64,000 nucleotides of DNA from Gammaproteobacteria bacterium (GCA_026399205.1 JAPLRL010000057.1:1-64000); one strand, 5' to 3'. Counted from the first letter of the stretch, positions 35,579 through 44,480 are shown. Made by a program: numbers and translations. Notes: generated from the letters alone by a model not told the origin.

Positions 35579-38452
35579 ATGCCAACTTTTAACTCATACA
35601 AATGGTGGATGCCGGCGCGTCCTTTAAAACCAGTGTTCGATGACCTGACATCTAATTTTTCAGATGGTTGGGGGACTTATTATGAGAATCAGCCACAAAG
35701 AAGATTCAGAGACTTTCATGCGAGACAAGTTGAGTTTGGACCTAGTGAGATAACCGGTGATCGACGGGTTCTCATTCTAGAGTTTCATGGTGCATATGAA
35801 GTCGTTAACCAGAGACGGATTCCTTTCTTTTTAAGTGGCTATTATCGTGAGCTCAATCGTGACGTTGATCTGTGTGCCATTATGACGAGTTTAAGTGGCA
35901 ACGGAAACGATTATTCTGCTGCCTTAGATCGCTGTACAGCGCAAACAACATTAGTACGGTATCAGTGTGAGCGTTATGTAGGCGGGCAATGGGCGGCGTC
36001 TTTTTCTTCTGGGCCAGATGACCATAGTGTCAAAACACTGATATCACCAGGCGTGGTGGATGTCTCTTTTTTTATAGAAGATGTAGAAGGGTTTAGTTAT
36101 GTGAGTAAACAGACCGAGTCTTTTGAGGATGATGCCAGGAGCTGTGGGCCTGTGGATGTTTATACTCGAGAGCGTAATCCGGTTGCCGAAAGGCCTTTTT
36201 CTCAGGCGGTGTATCGCTTAGAGAATGGGTCAGACCATGCACCTGGCGTAGGATTTTTGTTGCGGAATCATTTTTCAACGGAAGATCCTGCGATCATTGC
36301 TCAGTCAGGCCAATTTGACTATGTATCAAAAAGAATGGGGCTGGTGTCCGGAAAAGAAACGTTTTATGAGACCGGTCTATTGAAGTGGCCCTTAGACCAG
36401 CTAAAAGTGGCAAAATGCCTTGATTCCATCACTTATAATGGGCAGCCTGTACATTTTGAATTAAGGCATCGAGATTGTGAGAATATAGTTGCTGTGCCTC
36501 ATCGTCAGGGGCGTGTAGAGACCTCTTGCTTTGAAGACCGCCGTGAGGTTTTTTATGAGAATGGTCAGTTGGTCGGCATTGAAACCATCGTTTATCGCAA
36601 TAATACCCGCAGCTATCGACAGCAGACAAAAATAAATGGAGTGCGCTATGCGTTTTGTATTGCGCCTCACGGGATATGGGGTTTGATAGGGACACGGATG
36701 ACAGATGAGGTATTAGATTTTTTAAAAAAAATCCAAGGCCAGTTACTGTTTCAACGATTTATGAAGGAAGTGGATGCGCCTACACTGATAACGCTATCTC
36801 ATCAGGCATTATCTTTAGATAGAGATAGAACAGATTTATTGCCCGAGGCCTTTTTTGGGCAACAGATTTCGACCCTGTCACAGTTGGGTTCCGATATTGA
36901 TTGTAGAATATTGCCTCGAGCTCTCGTTCGTGATTTATTACAACTTGCTTCTCAGGATTTTGCAGCAAGACTTGTGCGGAATCATCTGAATGACGCGATT
37001 CAATGGCTTTCGACATTTTTTCAATTGTATGCGCAGGATCAAGCGATCCCTGCGTCTCTCTTTACTGATGAGCGATTTGGCAGGGCATTTCCCCAAATAA
37101 AAGAGGATATAGATAAAAAATTAGGGGCTCGAAGCAGTAAAAAGAAACCCTTGCTCCCTGAAGAATTAACTTTACTTGTAGATGCATTGGCTCCCCAGGT
37201 ATCTGGCGTCTTATCGCGTCTTATCGTGATTTATTCTATTTATCAAGAGACGCGACCGAGTGATGAATCGCTGCAGATATCAATATGGGTAGATGCCATG
37301 AAGCTTGCGCAGATGGAGCAGAGTATCGCCCAGAACATCGCGCCATTGGAGCATGAAGAACGAGCGACGATATTGATAGAAGAAAGCACCACCTGGACCG
37401 TCTTCAGCAAAGAAGTTGAGTGCGCTCGTGTGACTGCCAAAGCGTTATATGAACAGCAGCGAACAACCTTTGAGCGCTTACGTCGTACCCATAGAGAAGG
37501 GGCTAAGACATTACTTGATGAGCATGAAGCTGCGGGTGACTTGATGCTGAGAGAGCAACAATTTTTAGCGGAACAACGTCAAGTGCTGCTCATGTGTGGC
37601 CAGGATGAGGAAAGGGCAAGAGAGAATATTATGCGAGGTAATACCTTTGCATGGCGCGATATGAACAAGGCCGCAGCAACCGCGATGCCACAGTTGCTCG
37701 TACGCCAGCAGCAGTATCATGCAGAACTCATTGCAAGCAATCGAGTTTTATTTTTCTCAACCGAACAGGCGCACAGACAAACCATCGTTGATGAAGCCGC
37801 TAAACGACAAAGCATTGCTAAACTAGCCCCTTGTTTGCCTAAAGCGATTGAATCATCGACTTGGGATGAGGAGGATCGCCCACTTGTGTTAGGGCTGTAT
37901 CGAATCGAACTCCTGTCTTATTTAATTAAAAAAGGCATTTATTTTAATGAGGCTTCTTTTACAGTTTTACGTCGAAAAGCAATCATCGGGCGATCGCTGA
38001 CGCGCTCACAGATTGACGTCGCCGCGTTGCAAAGCAATTTCGCTGATGCTATTAAGCGTACAGCCGGCCCTGGGTGGTTATTTTATTTAAACGACGGGGT
38101 GTTTGATCCGGCATTGATGAAGGCGTCTTTGCAAGCGTATATGAGTGCTGAAGATTATCGACGGGTGTGTGATATCGATATCACCCTCATCAACCCTTTT
38201 TTTTGTTGTGAAGTGTTTTCGGTGAGTCGTGCTTATGGTATTCCTATGCATCCATTGGGATCTGAGCATCACTTATTTGAGACGGTTACATACCAACAAG
38301 AGATCAAACAGCGCTTACGTGAGAAGGGCTTGACAGATGAGCTCTTGAACGTAGTATCAACCGCTGCCTTGACCTATGTTTCTCGGTTAAAAGTGCCTGG
38401 TGTTTCTATAGAAAAAATAGTGCCACAACCCCCAGCCTGTGTGGGCTTGTAG
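35579..38452 (+). CDS. Giant paralogue 3 of a three-gene unknown family
   Basis: The 957-residue protein follows the family layout: WWMPARPLKPVFDDLTSNFS at the start, LILEFHGAYEVVNQR near 60, VLDFLKKIQGQLLFQRF near 380, a LVRDLLQLASQDFAARL helical block near 445, a coiled coil (about 590-740), then QSIAKLAPCLPKAIE, IGRSLTRSQIDVAALQ and PFFCCEVFSVSRAYGIPM. Divergence between the three is high except for the last block, so the duplications are old. No membrane segment or signal peptide. The stop codon TAG (38450-38452) is in the first bases of a family A element. Function unknown. Confidence 0.8.
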   Translation: MPTFNSYKWWMPARPLKPVFDDLTSNFSDGWGTYYENQPQRRFRDFHARQVEFGPSEITGDRRVLILEFHGAYEVVNQRRIPFFLSGYYRELNRDVDLCAIMTSLSGNGNDYSAALDRCTAQTTLVRYQCERYVGGQWAASFSSGPDDHSVKTLISPGVVDVSFFIEDVEGFSYVSKQTESFEDDARSCGPVDVYTRERNPVAERPFSQAVYRLENGSDHAPGVGFLLRNHFSTEDPAIIAQSGQFDYVSKRMGLVSGKETFYETGLLKWPLDQLKVAKCLDSITYNGQPVHFELRHRDCENIVAVPHRQGRVETSCFEDRREVFYENGQLVGIETIVYRNNTRSYRQQTKINGVRYAFCIAPHGIWGLIGTRMTDEVLDFLKKIQGQLLFQRFMKEVDAPTLITLSHQALSLDRDRTDLLPEAFFGQQISTLSQLGSDIDCRILPRALVRDLLQLASQDFAARLVRNHLNDAIQWLSTFFQLYAQDQAIPASLFTDERFGRAFPQIKEDIDKKLGARSSKKKPLLPEELTLLVDALAPQVSGVLSRLIVIYSIYQETRPSDESLQISIWVDAMKLAQMEQSIAQNIAPLEHEERATILIEESTTWTVFSKEVECARVTAKALYEQQRTTFERLRRTHREGAKTLLDEHEAAGDLMLREQQFLAEQRQVLLMCGQDEERARENIMRGNTFAWRDMNKAAATAMPQLLVRQQQYHAELIASNRVLFFSTEQAHRQTIVDEAAKRQSIAKLAPCLPKAIESSTWDEEDRPLVLGLYRIELLSYLIKKGIYFNEASFTVLRRKAIIGRSLTRSQIDVAALQSNFADAIKRTAGPGWLFYLNDGVFDPALMKASLQAYMSAEDYRRVCDIDITLINPFFCCEVFSVSRAYGIPMHPLGSEHHLFETVTYQQEIKQRLREKGLTDELLNVVSTAALTYVSRLKVPGVSIEKIVPQPPACVGL

Positions 38453-38603
38453 GGTGGACAAAGGAGCCCAGCGTTGAGCCACCCGATTGCTAAAAGCCAT
38501 CGGGCGACGTGCCCACCGGTGGCTCCGAGCGACCGGTGGGCACGTCGCCGGGGAGCACACAGTAAGCGGAAAGCACCGTGCTGGGCTCCTTTGCCCACCC
38601 TAC
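38449..38603. repeat. Family A palindromic element (copy 5), supplies a stop codon
   Basis: GTAGGGTGGACAAAGGAGCC..GGCTCCTTTGCCCACCCTAC, 155 bases, filling nearly all the space between the convergent giant paralogue 3 and the following gene. Its first bases contain the stop codon of giant paralogue 3. Confidence 0.93.
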
Positions 38604-38607
38604 AGCG

Positions 38608-39930
38608 TCATTCTTCAGTGAAATGCGTGTCATCTTTTTCATCTTCATCTTCTTCTCTTTTTCTTTTTTTTGTATTGGTTTCTTCTACTAGAGTTGAATA
38701 ACGAATGGCTTGAACTTCTTCTCTGAGTTCTTTGTCTTCCTTGATCAGTCCCTTTTCAGAGGGAGGAGGGTGCAACGCCTTTAATTCTGCTGCCATGATG
38801 ACTTTTTCAGATGGGGGGGAGTGTAGCTCCAGGTCTTTCTTAGAGTCATCAATTGGTGAAGGAACAGAAGACGGACCTTCACTGGAAAGCGTCTTGTTGG
38901 CTTCTGTTTTTTCAGAGAGTTCGTGCAATGTTTCTAGTTGAGCTTTGAAGCTGACATCATCTTTTGGAGTCGGCGTAACTGGGGTCACAATGGGACTGGG
39001 ATTCGCTTGGTGGACAGGAGCGACAAGGGGCGGTGTATGTCGATCGTCCATTTTTTTCAAGAATGCGGTCACCCCAACCGCCAAAAGACTGACGATACCT
39101 GCGCCCAGAAGTATCCCCAAACCAATGGGTGGGAAAAAGAAAGATAAGGCAACCCCGACCACCGCCACAGCACTCATCGCTACTTGCGTTAGTTTTGATA
39201 TCTTCTGCCTTTCGTCGTGAAGCTCTTCTTTTAATTGATGGATCTCGCAGCCATCGATCACATATTGATTCGTCACTTCTTTTAACTCGGCCATTTTCTC
39301 ATAATGATGTTTTATGTCTTCGCTAGTCGGGTTTTCTAAGTTTTCGAGATCTTTTATCTCTCCCGTTAGGCGTTGTATTTCGCTATACCCATGTTGACTG
39401 AGTTGCTCAACGCGGTGTAATTCATCTTTCATGATTCGCAGAATTTGAACGGTTCTTGCAAGCGATATGACAGCACCCGCAATAGCAAAACCAATGGCAA
39501 CAGGAGGAGCGGCTATAGCAACGGCCATGCAAGCAAGTGCGGCAGTACAAATGCCTAGTTTTATGATTTCATCACGTGTCGGCGGTCTGTGCTCTTGGTA
39601 ACAGCGCCATGGGACAAGGAATAAACCAATGCCATTTGCAAGGATAGTCCCAACAAAACCTAATGCACTGAGCCCGGAATCTAGGCCATTTGCCCCATGC
39701 GCAACCGCTTCTAGCTGTCCAATCGTGCTCATATTTTTTAACATCAAATCAGCATTTTCAGCTCTCTCTGAAATGTTTTTTTCATTGTGTTTGGAATTTT
39801 CTATGATATCTAAAAGAAATGCCCGGCGCTCAGACTCGCTGAGCGGGTTCGTACCATCAATATCAGCAGCCATCCGTTCGGCTCGCTCAATATCTGACAT
39901 CTTATTGACAGGGTTTGAAGGGGTTACCAT
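38608..39930 (-). CDS. Membrane/coiled-coil protein with basic tail, unknown
   Basis: The 440-residue protein is unrecognised. It has a helical N-terminus, a hydrophobic pair around residues 80-100 and 120-160 (GFVGTILANGIGLFLVPW; AALACMAVAIAAPPVAIGF), a coiled coil (about 165-245), another hydrophobic pair (about 250-285, VAMSAVAVVGVALSFFFPPI), and a Pro/Ser/Glu-rich tail ending KKRKREEDEDEKDD. That tail resembles a classical nuclear localisation signal. The ATG at 39930 is chosen because AGGGAG lies 9 bases upstream; ATG 39939 is an alternative. Two hairpin membrane segments and a coiled coil recall host-membrane effectors of Legionellales, but this is inference. Confidence 0.65.
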   Translation of the reverse strand: MVTPSNPVNKMSDIERAERMAADIDGTNPLSESERRAFLLDIIENSKHNEKNISERAENADLMLKNMSTIGQLEAVAHGANGLDSGLSALGFVGTILANGIGLFLVPWRCYQEHRPPTRDEIIKLGICTAALACMAVAIAAPPVAIGFAIAGAVISLARTVQILRIMKDELHRVEQLSQHGYSEIQRLTGEIKDLENLENPTSEDIKHHYEKMAELKEVTNQYVIDGCEIHQLKEELHDERQKISKLTQVAMSAVAVVGVALSFFFPPIGLGILLGAGIVSLLAVGVTAFLKKMDDRHTPPLVAPVHQANPSPIVTPVTPTPKDDVSFKAQLETLHELSEKTEANKTLSSEGPSSVPSPIDDSKKDLELHSPPSEKVIMAAELKALHPPPSEKGLIKEDKELREEVQAIRYSTLVEETNTKKRKREEDEDEKDDTHFTEE

Positions 39931-40030
39931 AAGCGACATCTCCCTATTCAAAAGTTACTTACAGTATAGCAAAGATCACGGTAACTGCATGCCATCCCGA
40001 GCTTTTAGCACGCCAATAACGGCGAAAGCT

Positions 40031-40211
40031 GTAGGGTGGACAAAGGAGCCTAACGCAGATGTTATCGGTTAGCAGAAACTAAAAGGCGACGTGTCCACCG
40101 GTCACTCGGACCGCCTGAAGAGCTAGAGCGGCCCCGAGTGTTGGTGGACACGTCGCCCGAAAGAACGCAATATTCTGCAAGTCCATCATAGGGCTCCTTT
40201 GTCCACCCTAC
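40031..40211. repeat. Family A palindromic element (copy 6, enlarged)
   Basis: GTAGGGTGGACAAAGGAGCC..GGGCTCCTTTGTCCACCCTA plus C, 181 bases. The loop region is longer than usual (ACTCGGACCGCCTGAAGAGC and following). It occupies most of the 310-base gap before mnmA; the rest (39952-40030, 40212-40261) shows nothing clear. Confidence 0.9.
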
Positions 40212-40261
40212 GTTTTTTTGATGTCAATTAGAGCTGGCTGCAGGATATGCTGCTGGTTGAA

Positions 40262-41347
40262 TCACCGAATCATCGCCTCAATGACTGCCCCACCCAAACA
40301 CTGTTGTTGGTGATAAAAAACAACCGATTGCCCTGGAGTAATCGCACGCTGGGGTGAGGAAAAATGCACGCAATGTCCTTCACCCGTTGCGGGTGAAATC
40401 AGACAAGCTTGTTCGGGTTGTCGGTAGCGGGTTTTTGCTTTGCAGGCAAAGGGAAATTCAGGGGGTTCTGGGGTGAGCCAATGAATGGGGCCGCACATTA
40501 AGGCTTGTGAATAGAGCATGGGGTGATGCTCTCCTTGGGCAACAAGCAGGGTATTGCTTTCTAGTAATTTATCAACCACATACCAAGGGGCAGCGTCTGC
40601 ATTTTTTTTGCCACCAATTTTTAAGCCTTGGCGTTGGCCGAAGGTATAAAACATCAGTCCATCATGTTCGCCAAGATGCTCACCAGCTACACTCTGAATG
40701 GGTCCAGGTTGTGCGAGCAGAAATTCGTTTAAAAATGATTTAAAGCGACGTTCACCAATAAAGCAAATGCCGGTGGAATCTTTTTTGTTATGGGTTATTA
40801 AATTGAGCTCTTTTGCGAGGGATCTCACTTCTGTTTTAAGATAATCACCGAGTGGGAACAACGTTTTTTTGAGCGCGTCCCTTGAAATTGCATGCAGAAA
40901 ATAAGTTTGATCTTTGTCTCTATCTTTTGCTTTAATCAAAGGGCTTTGAATGTCGTCATATTGAACTCTAGCATAATGGCCTGTGGCAATCCAATCCGCA
41001 CCCAATTCTGTGATGGCATAGTCGAGAAAGGCGTTAAATTTGATTTCTTTATTACAAAGAATATCAGGGTTGGGGGTGCGCCCTTTGGCGTACTCGTCTA
41101 AAAAATAGGTAAAGACCTTATCCCAATAACGCTTTGAAAAATTGACGGTATGTAAGGGGATATTCAGCGTTTGGCAGACGGCTTTTGCATCTAATAAATC
41201 TTGTGCGGCAGGGCAAAAGGTATCGGTGTCGTCGGCTTCCCAGTTTTTCATGAATAAGCCTTCGACCTCATAGCCTTGTTCTTTGAGTAACCAAGCTGAA
41301 ACTGATGAATCGACGCCCCCTGAGAGGCCAATGATAACTTTTTTCAT
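40262..41347 (-). CDS. mnmA: tRNA 2-thiouridylase MnmA
   Basis: The 361-residue enzyme puts sulfur on U34 of Lys, Glu and Gln tRNAs. The PP-loop [13 protein letters not shown] lies at the start, with the FMKNWEADD block, the catalytic Cys region in [17 protein letters not shown], and the second catalytic Cys in [30 protein letters not shown] and [19 protein letters not shown] are the usual C-terminal blocks. Its start overlaps the end of hslO by 4 bases. Confidence 0.97.
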   Translation of the reverse strand: MKKVIIGLSGGVDSSVSAWLLKEQGYEVEGLFMKNWEADDTDTFCPAAQDLLDAKAVCQTLNIPLHTVNFSKRYWDKVFTYFLDEYAKGRTPNPDILCNKEIKFNAFLDYAITELGADWIATGHYARVQYDDIQSPLIKAKDRDKDQTYFLHAISRDALKKTLFPLGDYLKTEVRSLAKELNLITHNKKDSTGICFIGERRFKSFLNEFLLAQPGPIQSVAGEHLGEHDGLMFYTFGQRQGLKIGGKKNADAAPWYVVDKLLESNTLLVAQGEHHPMLYSQALMCGPIHWLTPEPPEFPFACKAKTRYRQPEQACLISPATGEGHCVHFSSPQRAITPGQSVVFYHQQQCLGGAVIEAMIR

Positions 41348-42213
41348 GAGGATTTTTTAAAGATAAGTGCGACATCGACCGCGTCAAAAGGATAGGTGTG
41401 ATTGCAAAAATCACAGCGTGCTTCGACGATTTTATGGGTATTTATGAGTTGTTTGCATTCTTCTTCGCCTAAGACACGCAAGACCTGATGCATGCGTTCT
41501 GGGGTGCAGCGGCATTGAAATTTGACTGGATTTGGCTCAAATAAACGCACCCGGGTTTCGTGGTATAGCCGATAGAGCAAGGTTTCATTGTCGAGCGTGA
41601 AGAACTCATCTTGCGTGATCGTTTGACCAATTTTTGAGGCATATTCCCAGAAGTTTTCACGTTCTTCGCTGTGTGCTGGGGTATCTTGTTGGGCGGGTAA
41701 TAATTGTAATAAGAGACCGCCCGCTTGTTTTGCATCAGCGCAGATCCATACAAAACTGGGAATTTGTTCTGACTGGGCAAAATAATGCATTAAATTGTCG
41801 GCAATAGAGAGCGATTGAATGGGCAGTTTAGATTGATAATTTTGCGTGTTAATTTTCGATTGTAAGGTGATGACCATTTGACCTTGCAGGAAGGCTTTTG
41901 AATAGTCTTCATCTGTTAAATCTGGCGTAAATTTAGCTAAGCCACGCAGCTGGTGTTGATGGTCACATTGGACCAAGAGCAAAGAAAGCCGCTCATCCCC
42001 TTCAAATTGGATGCTTAAAGATCCTTCAAATTTAATGGTATCGGCAATGAGCAAACAAGCAACCAAGGTTTCACCGAGGAGCTGTTGTACAATCGGCGGA
42101 TAAACGCGTTGCTCAATAATGGTTTGATAAGCTTGGTGAAGATAAGCCATTTCACCTCTCACATGGGCTTCTTCGAGCAAAAAGCGCTGAATCGTATCGT
42201 GTTTAGTTTGCAT
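41344..42213 (-). CDS. hslO: Redox-regulated chaperone Hsp33
   Basis: The 289-residue cytosolic chaperone is activated by oxidation. The zinc-binding Cys set is present: CRC in [11 protein letters not shown] and CxxC in [13 protein letters not shown]. Core blocks [20 protein letters not shown] and [17 protein letters not shown] fit the family. It is upstream of mnmA with a 4-base overlap; this pairing of a redox chaperone and a tRNA thiolase is not the E. coli arrangement. Confidence 0.95.
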   Translation of the reverse strand: MQTKHDTIQRFLLEEAHVRGEMAYLHQAYQTIIEQRVYPPIVQQLLGETLVACLLIADTIKFEGSLSIQFEGDERLSLLLVQCDHQHQLRGLAKFTPDLTDEDYSKAFLQGQMVITLQSKINTQNYQSKLPIQSLSIADNLMHYFAQSEQIPSFVWICADAKQAGGLLLQLLPAQQDTPAHSEERENFWEYASKIGQTITQDEFFTLDNETLLYRLYHETRVRLFEPNPVKFQCRCTPERMHQVLRVLGEEECKQLINTHKIVEARCDFCNHTYPFDAVDVALIFKKSS

Positions 42214-42266
42214 CGTCGTGTTTAATCCGTGGTCAAGTTACTGCGCAGGCATTATAACAAAAAAAC

Positions 42267-42451
42267 GTAGGGTGGACAAAGGAGCCAAGCACTGAGTGAC
42301 CAGGTGAGCTGAAATCTTTTAGGCGACGTGTCCACCGGTGGCTCGAAGCGTTCCAAGTGCTGGTGGACCCGTCACCAGAGAGGCTCAAGTCACCAGAGAG
42401 GCTTAAGTCACCTGAAGGTTTCGTGTTTGGCGCCGACGTCCCCCCCCCTAC
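42267..42451. repeat. Family A element, degenerate (copy 7)
   Basis: The left end GTAGGGTGGACAAAGGAGCC is intact, and GGCGACGTGTCCACCGGTGG is clear. The right half is scrambled, with CACCAGAGAGGCT(C/T)AAGT duplicated, and ends CCCCCCCTAC. That last CTA is the complement of the PIN-gene stop codon. Confidence 0.7.
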
Positions 42452-42867
42452 AACGCCCAAGGATTGACTAATAACACCCCTGTTGCTTTAAAATCAACAG
42501 TGTTTCTTGTCATCAGATGTAATCCATGGGCAAGGGCTGTTGCGGCAATCAATCCATCTGACACGGGAATTGTGATGCCTTTGAGTTGCGCATTTGCTGT
42601 TAGTTCACCCCAGCTGTGTGCGATGTCATGAGTAATAGTTAATAAACGATCCGCATAAACCTGCTCAACGTGGAGCGCCCAACGATGTAATTCTTCTCTT
42701 TTTTTAGACGGCGGAAGAAGGCTGATGCCTTTCGTAATTTCCCCCATCGAAATGACACTTAAGAACAAATCATTCGCTTCAATATCTTGGAGTGAGCGTT
42801 GTACGATGATGGCGTCAACTGGGTGTCGTGATGCCGATAACACACAGGTATCTAATAATACTTTCAT
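42448..42867 (-). CDS. PIN-domain toxin (VapC/FitB-like ribonuclease)
   Basis: The 139-residue protein has the four acidic PIN residues: MKVLLDTCVLS (first Asp), SVISMGEITKGI (Glu), IPVSDGLIAATALAH (Asp) and MTRNTVDFK (Asp). Such toxins cut specific tRNAs or other RNAs. It follows its antitoxin with a 4-base overlap. Its stop codon lies in the end of a family A element. A remnant of a close relative's last 13 codons is at 44437-44478. Confidence 0.9.
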   Translation of the reverse strand: MKVLLDTCVLSASRHPVDAIIVQRSLQDIEANDLFLSVISMGEITKGISLLPPSKKREELHRWALHVEQVYADRLLTITHDIAHSWGELTANAQLKGITIPVSDGLIAATALAHGLHLMTRNTVDFKATGVLLVNPWAL

Positions 42868-43124
42868 AGTGATGTATCGCGCATGGGGGATTTGTCACGA
42901 CTCAGGTCAAGATCTGTTAAATCAGGGGTGTGAGACAGTAAAAACGTTTTAAAATCAACTTCTTTGCCTATGAGTTTCTGGTAGGTTTCTTCTGAAATAA
43001 GCACGACATTCCCTTCTCGGCGAAGAATCGTCTGCGGGCCTTCAGAAAAGGTAGAGCGAGCTACCTCACTAAATCGATTTTTAGCTTCACTCAGAAGCCA
43101 ATGACTTTTTTGAGTTGCGTGCAT
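42864..43124 (-). CDS. Phd/YefM-family antitoxin
   Basis: The 86-residue protein starts with the Phd/YefM-type dimer and DNA-binding domain: WLLSEAKNRFSEVARSTFSEGPQ is the usual motif region, followed by TILRREGNVVLISEETYQKL. The C-terminal part (about 55-86) should wrap around and block the PIN toxin. AGAGG lies 5 bases before the ATG. It has its own promoter and a perfect palindrome operator directly upstream, the standard autoregulated design. Confidence 0.88.
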   Translation of the reverse strand: MHATQKSHWLLSEAKNRFSEVARSTFSEGPQTILRREGNVVLISEETYQKLIGKEVDFKTFLLSHTPDLTDLDLSRDKSPMRDTSL

Positions 43125-43138
43125 GCCATCCTCTATAT

Positions 43139-43159
43139 AAATCTAGATTATCTAGATTT
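43139..43159. promoter_or_regulatory. Perfect 21-bp palindromic operator of the toxin-antitoxin pair
   Basis: AAATCTAGAT T ATCTAGATTT is a perfect inverted repeat 15 bases before the antitoxin ATG and just downstream of the -10 box, so bound antitoxin would block initiation. Confidence 0.8.
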
Positions 43160-43161
43160 TA

Positions 43162-43190
43162 AGTATAGAATGATGTTGTATGTTTAGCAA
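43162..43190 (-). promoter_or_regulatory. Promoter of the toxin-antitoxin pair
   Basis: On the complement TTGCTA (43185-43190), 17 bases, TATACT (43162-43167). It sits immediately upstream of the palindromic operator. Confidence 0.65.
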
Positions 43191-43209
43191 GGAAATATCC
43201 GAGCCGCCC

Positions 43210-44388
43210 CTACAACCATTCCCGCGCCCATAAACGCGTTAAAAAATCTTTCCATGGTAAAATCAATATATCAGCTCCCTCGACGGAGAGTCGGCGTGGC
43301 GCGGCATCTTGACTGACAACTAAGGTATGTCGTGGCGTGTATTCTTTTGAAAAAGCAATCAATCCTTTTAGATCAGCTTGATGTACGGTTTGGCTTATTT
43401 TAACCTCAATGGCAACCTCAGCATCTCCTAGAATAAAATCCACTTCCAACCCTGTTTTTGTTCGCCAAAATTTAATTGGGAAATCCAGGTCGTTTAAACC
43501 ACGATAGGCGACTATTTCTGTCAATATATAGTGCTCTAAGGCTTGCCCTGCGACTTGGCCGCGTAACTCAACAATGGATTGCTTCAATAAAGCATTGGCT
43601 ACGCCTACATCAAATAAATAAAATTTGGGCACATGGCTGATTTCATTGCGCGTGGCTCGTGCATGGTAAGGCTCAACAAAATAACCCAACAATGTATCGA
43701 CCAAAATCTGGTAGTACTCTTTCACTGTTTTGCTATCAATCGCGCAGTCTCTGGCAATATTGCTGTAATTCACTAATTGTCCATGACTGTGCACCTGCAT
43801 ATCTAAAAAACGCGCAAATGCAGGTAGATTACGTACCAATCCTTCAGCTTGTATTTCTTCCTTGAGATAGTCATAAATATAGGCTTTTAAAGAACGCTCG
43901 TAGTGTTCACTTTGATAATGTGAGGGAATGAGTCCTCTATTCAGCGCCGTTAATAGATTAAACGCAGGAATTTCGGGGTAGACCAGTGGGTAAAAAACGT
44001 AACGCCAGGCGCGTCCGCCTAATAAATTTGCAGCACCCCGCTTTAATTTTCTTGCACTTGATCCACATAAAATAAATTGTATGCGATGACTTTCAATCAA
44101 ACCATGCACCTCGTTAAGTAACATGGGTATTTTTTGTATTTCATCGATAATGACCGGTAAACGCAGGCGCTCAGGCGGTAAAGCTAGCAGCTCTTCCCGC
44201 AACAAATAGGGGTGCGTTAAAAACCGACTATGGATGTCCATTTGTAATAAATCATAATACAGTGCGTCTGGAAAGCGCTGATGTAAATAAGTCGATTTTC
44301 CGGTTTGTCTCGCCCCCCATAAAAAGGCGGATTGTCCTGCAGGTAAGTCCATTTTCAAATAGCGCTGATACATGATGCTAAAACTCAT
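43210..44388 (-). CDS. AAA-type ATPase with DUF4143 domain (second copy)
   Basis: The 392-residue protein has Walker A WGARQTGKSTYL (about 24-35), Walker B LPVIIDEIQKIP and CGSSARKLKRG, then the DUF4143 part with winged-helix-like KTVKEYYQILVDTLLG and a nuclease-like C-terminus TGLEVDFILGDAEVAIEVKI (D..ExK). Role unknown. The ATG at 44388 lies inside a direct repeat; ATG 44373 is an alternative start. The stop codon comes from CCCCTAC at 43207-43213, resembling a family A end, next to a family B fragment (TCCGAGCCGC, 43199-43208). It is a different branch from the ATPase at 2788. Confidence 0.85.
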   Translation of the reverse strand: MSFSIMYQRYLKMDLPAGQSAFLWGARQTGKSTYLHQRFPDALYYDLLQMDIHSRFLTHPYLLREELLALPPERLRLPVIIDEIQKIPMLLNEVHGLIESHRIQFILCGSSARKLKRGAANLLGGRAWRYVFYPLVYPEIPAFNLLTALNRGLIPSHYQSEHYERSLKAYIYDYLKEEIQAEGLVRNLPAFARFLDMQVHSHGQLVNYSNIARDCAIDSKTVKEYYQILVDTLLGYFVEPYHARATRNEISHVPKFYLFDVGVANALLKQSIVELRGQVAGQALEHYILTEIVAYRGLNDLDFPIKFWRTKTGLEVDFILGDAEVAIEVKISQTVHQADLKGLIAFSKEYTPRHTLVVSQDAAPRRLSVEGADILILPWKDFLTRLWAREWL

Positions 44389-44434
44389 TCGGAATATATT
44401 CCTAAATAATACGACTCATTCGGAATTTTGTCCA
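44383..44434 (-). promoter_or_regulatory. Promoter with paired 13-bp direct repeats before the DUF4143 ATPase
   Basis: On the complement ATTCCGAATGAGT occurs at 44414-44426 and 44383-44395, 31 bases apart. TGGACA (44429-44434), 17 bases, TATTAT (44406-44411) forms a promoter that spans the first repeat; the second covers the start codon region. The -35 hexamer is part of a family A end remnant (GTAAGGTGGACAAA, 44427-44440). GGAATATATTCC (44391-44402) is an additional palindrome. Confidence 0.5.
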
Positions 44435-44436
44435 CC

Positions 44437-44478
44437 TTACAACGCCAACGGATTGATTAATAACACCCCTGTTTGTTT
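44437..44478 (-). pseudogene. Remnant of a second PIN-toxin gene (last 13 codons)
   Basis: The complement reads KQTGVLLINPLAL then TAA, against KATGVLLVNPWAL and stop for the intact PIN gene at 42448. As with that gene, it ends right at a family A terminus. Only the tail is left; the rest is replaced by a family B fragment and AT-rich sequence. Confidence 0.7.
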
Positions 44479-44480
44479 TT

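Noticed and set aside
38474-38701. Plus-strand frame between giant paralogue 3 and the next gene
   Set aside because: It is a translation of the family A element plus the complement of the acidic/basic tail of the gene on the other strand.
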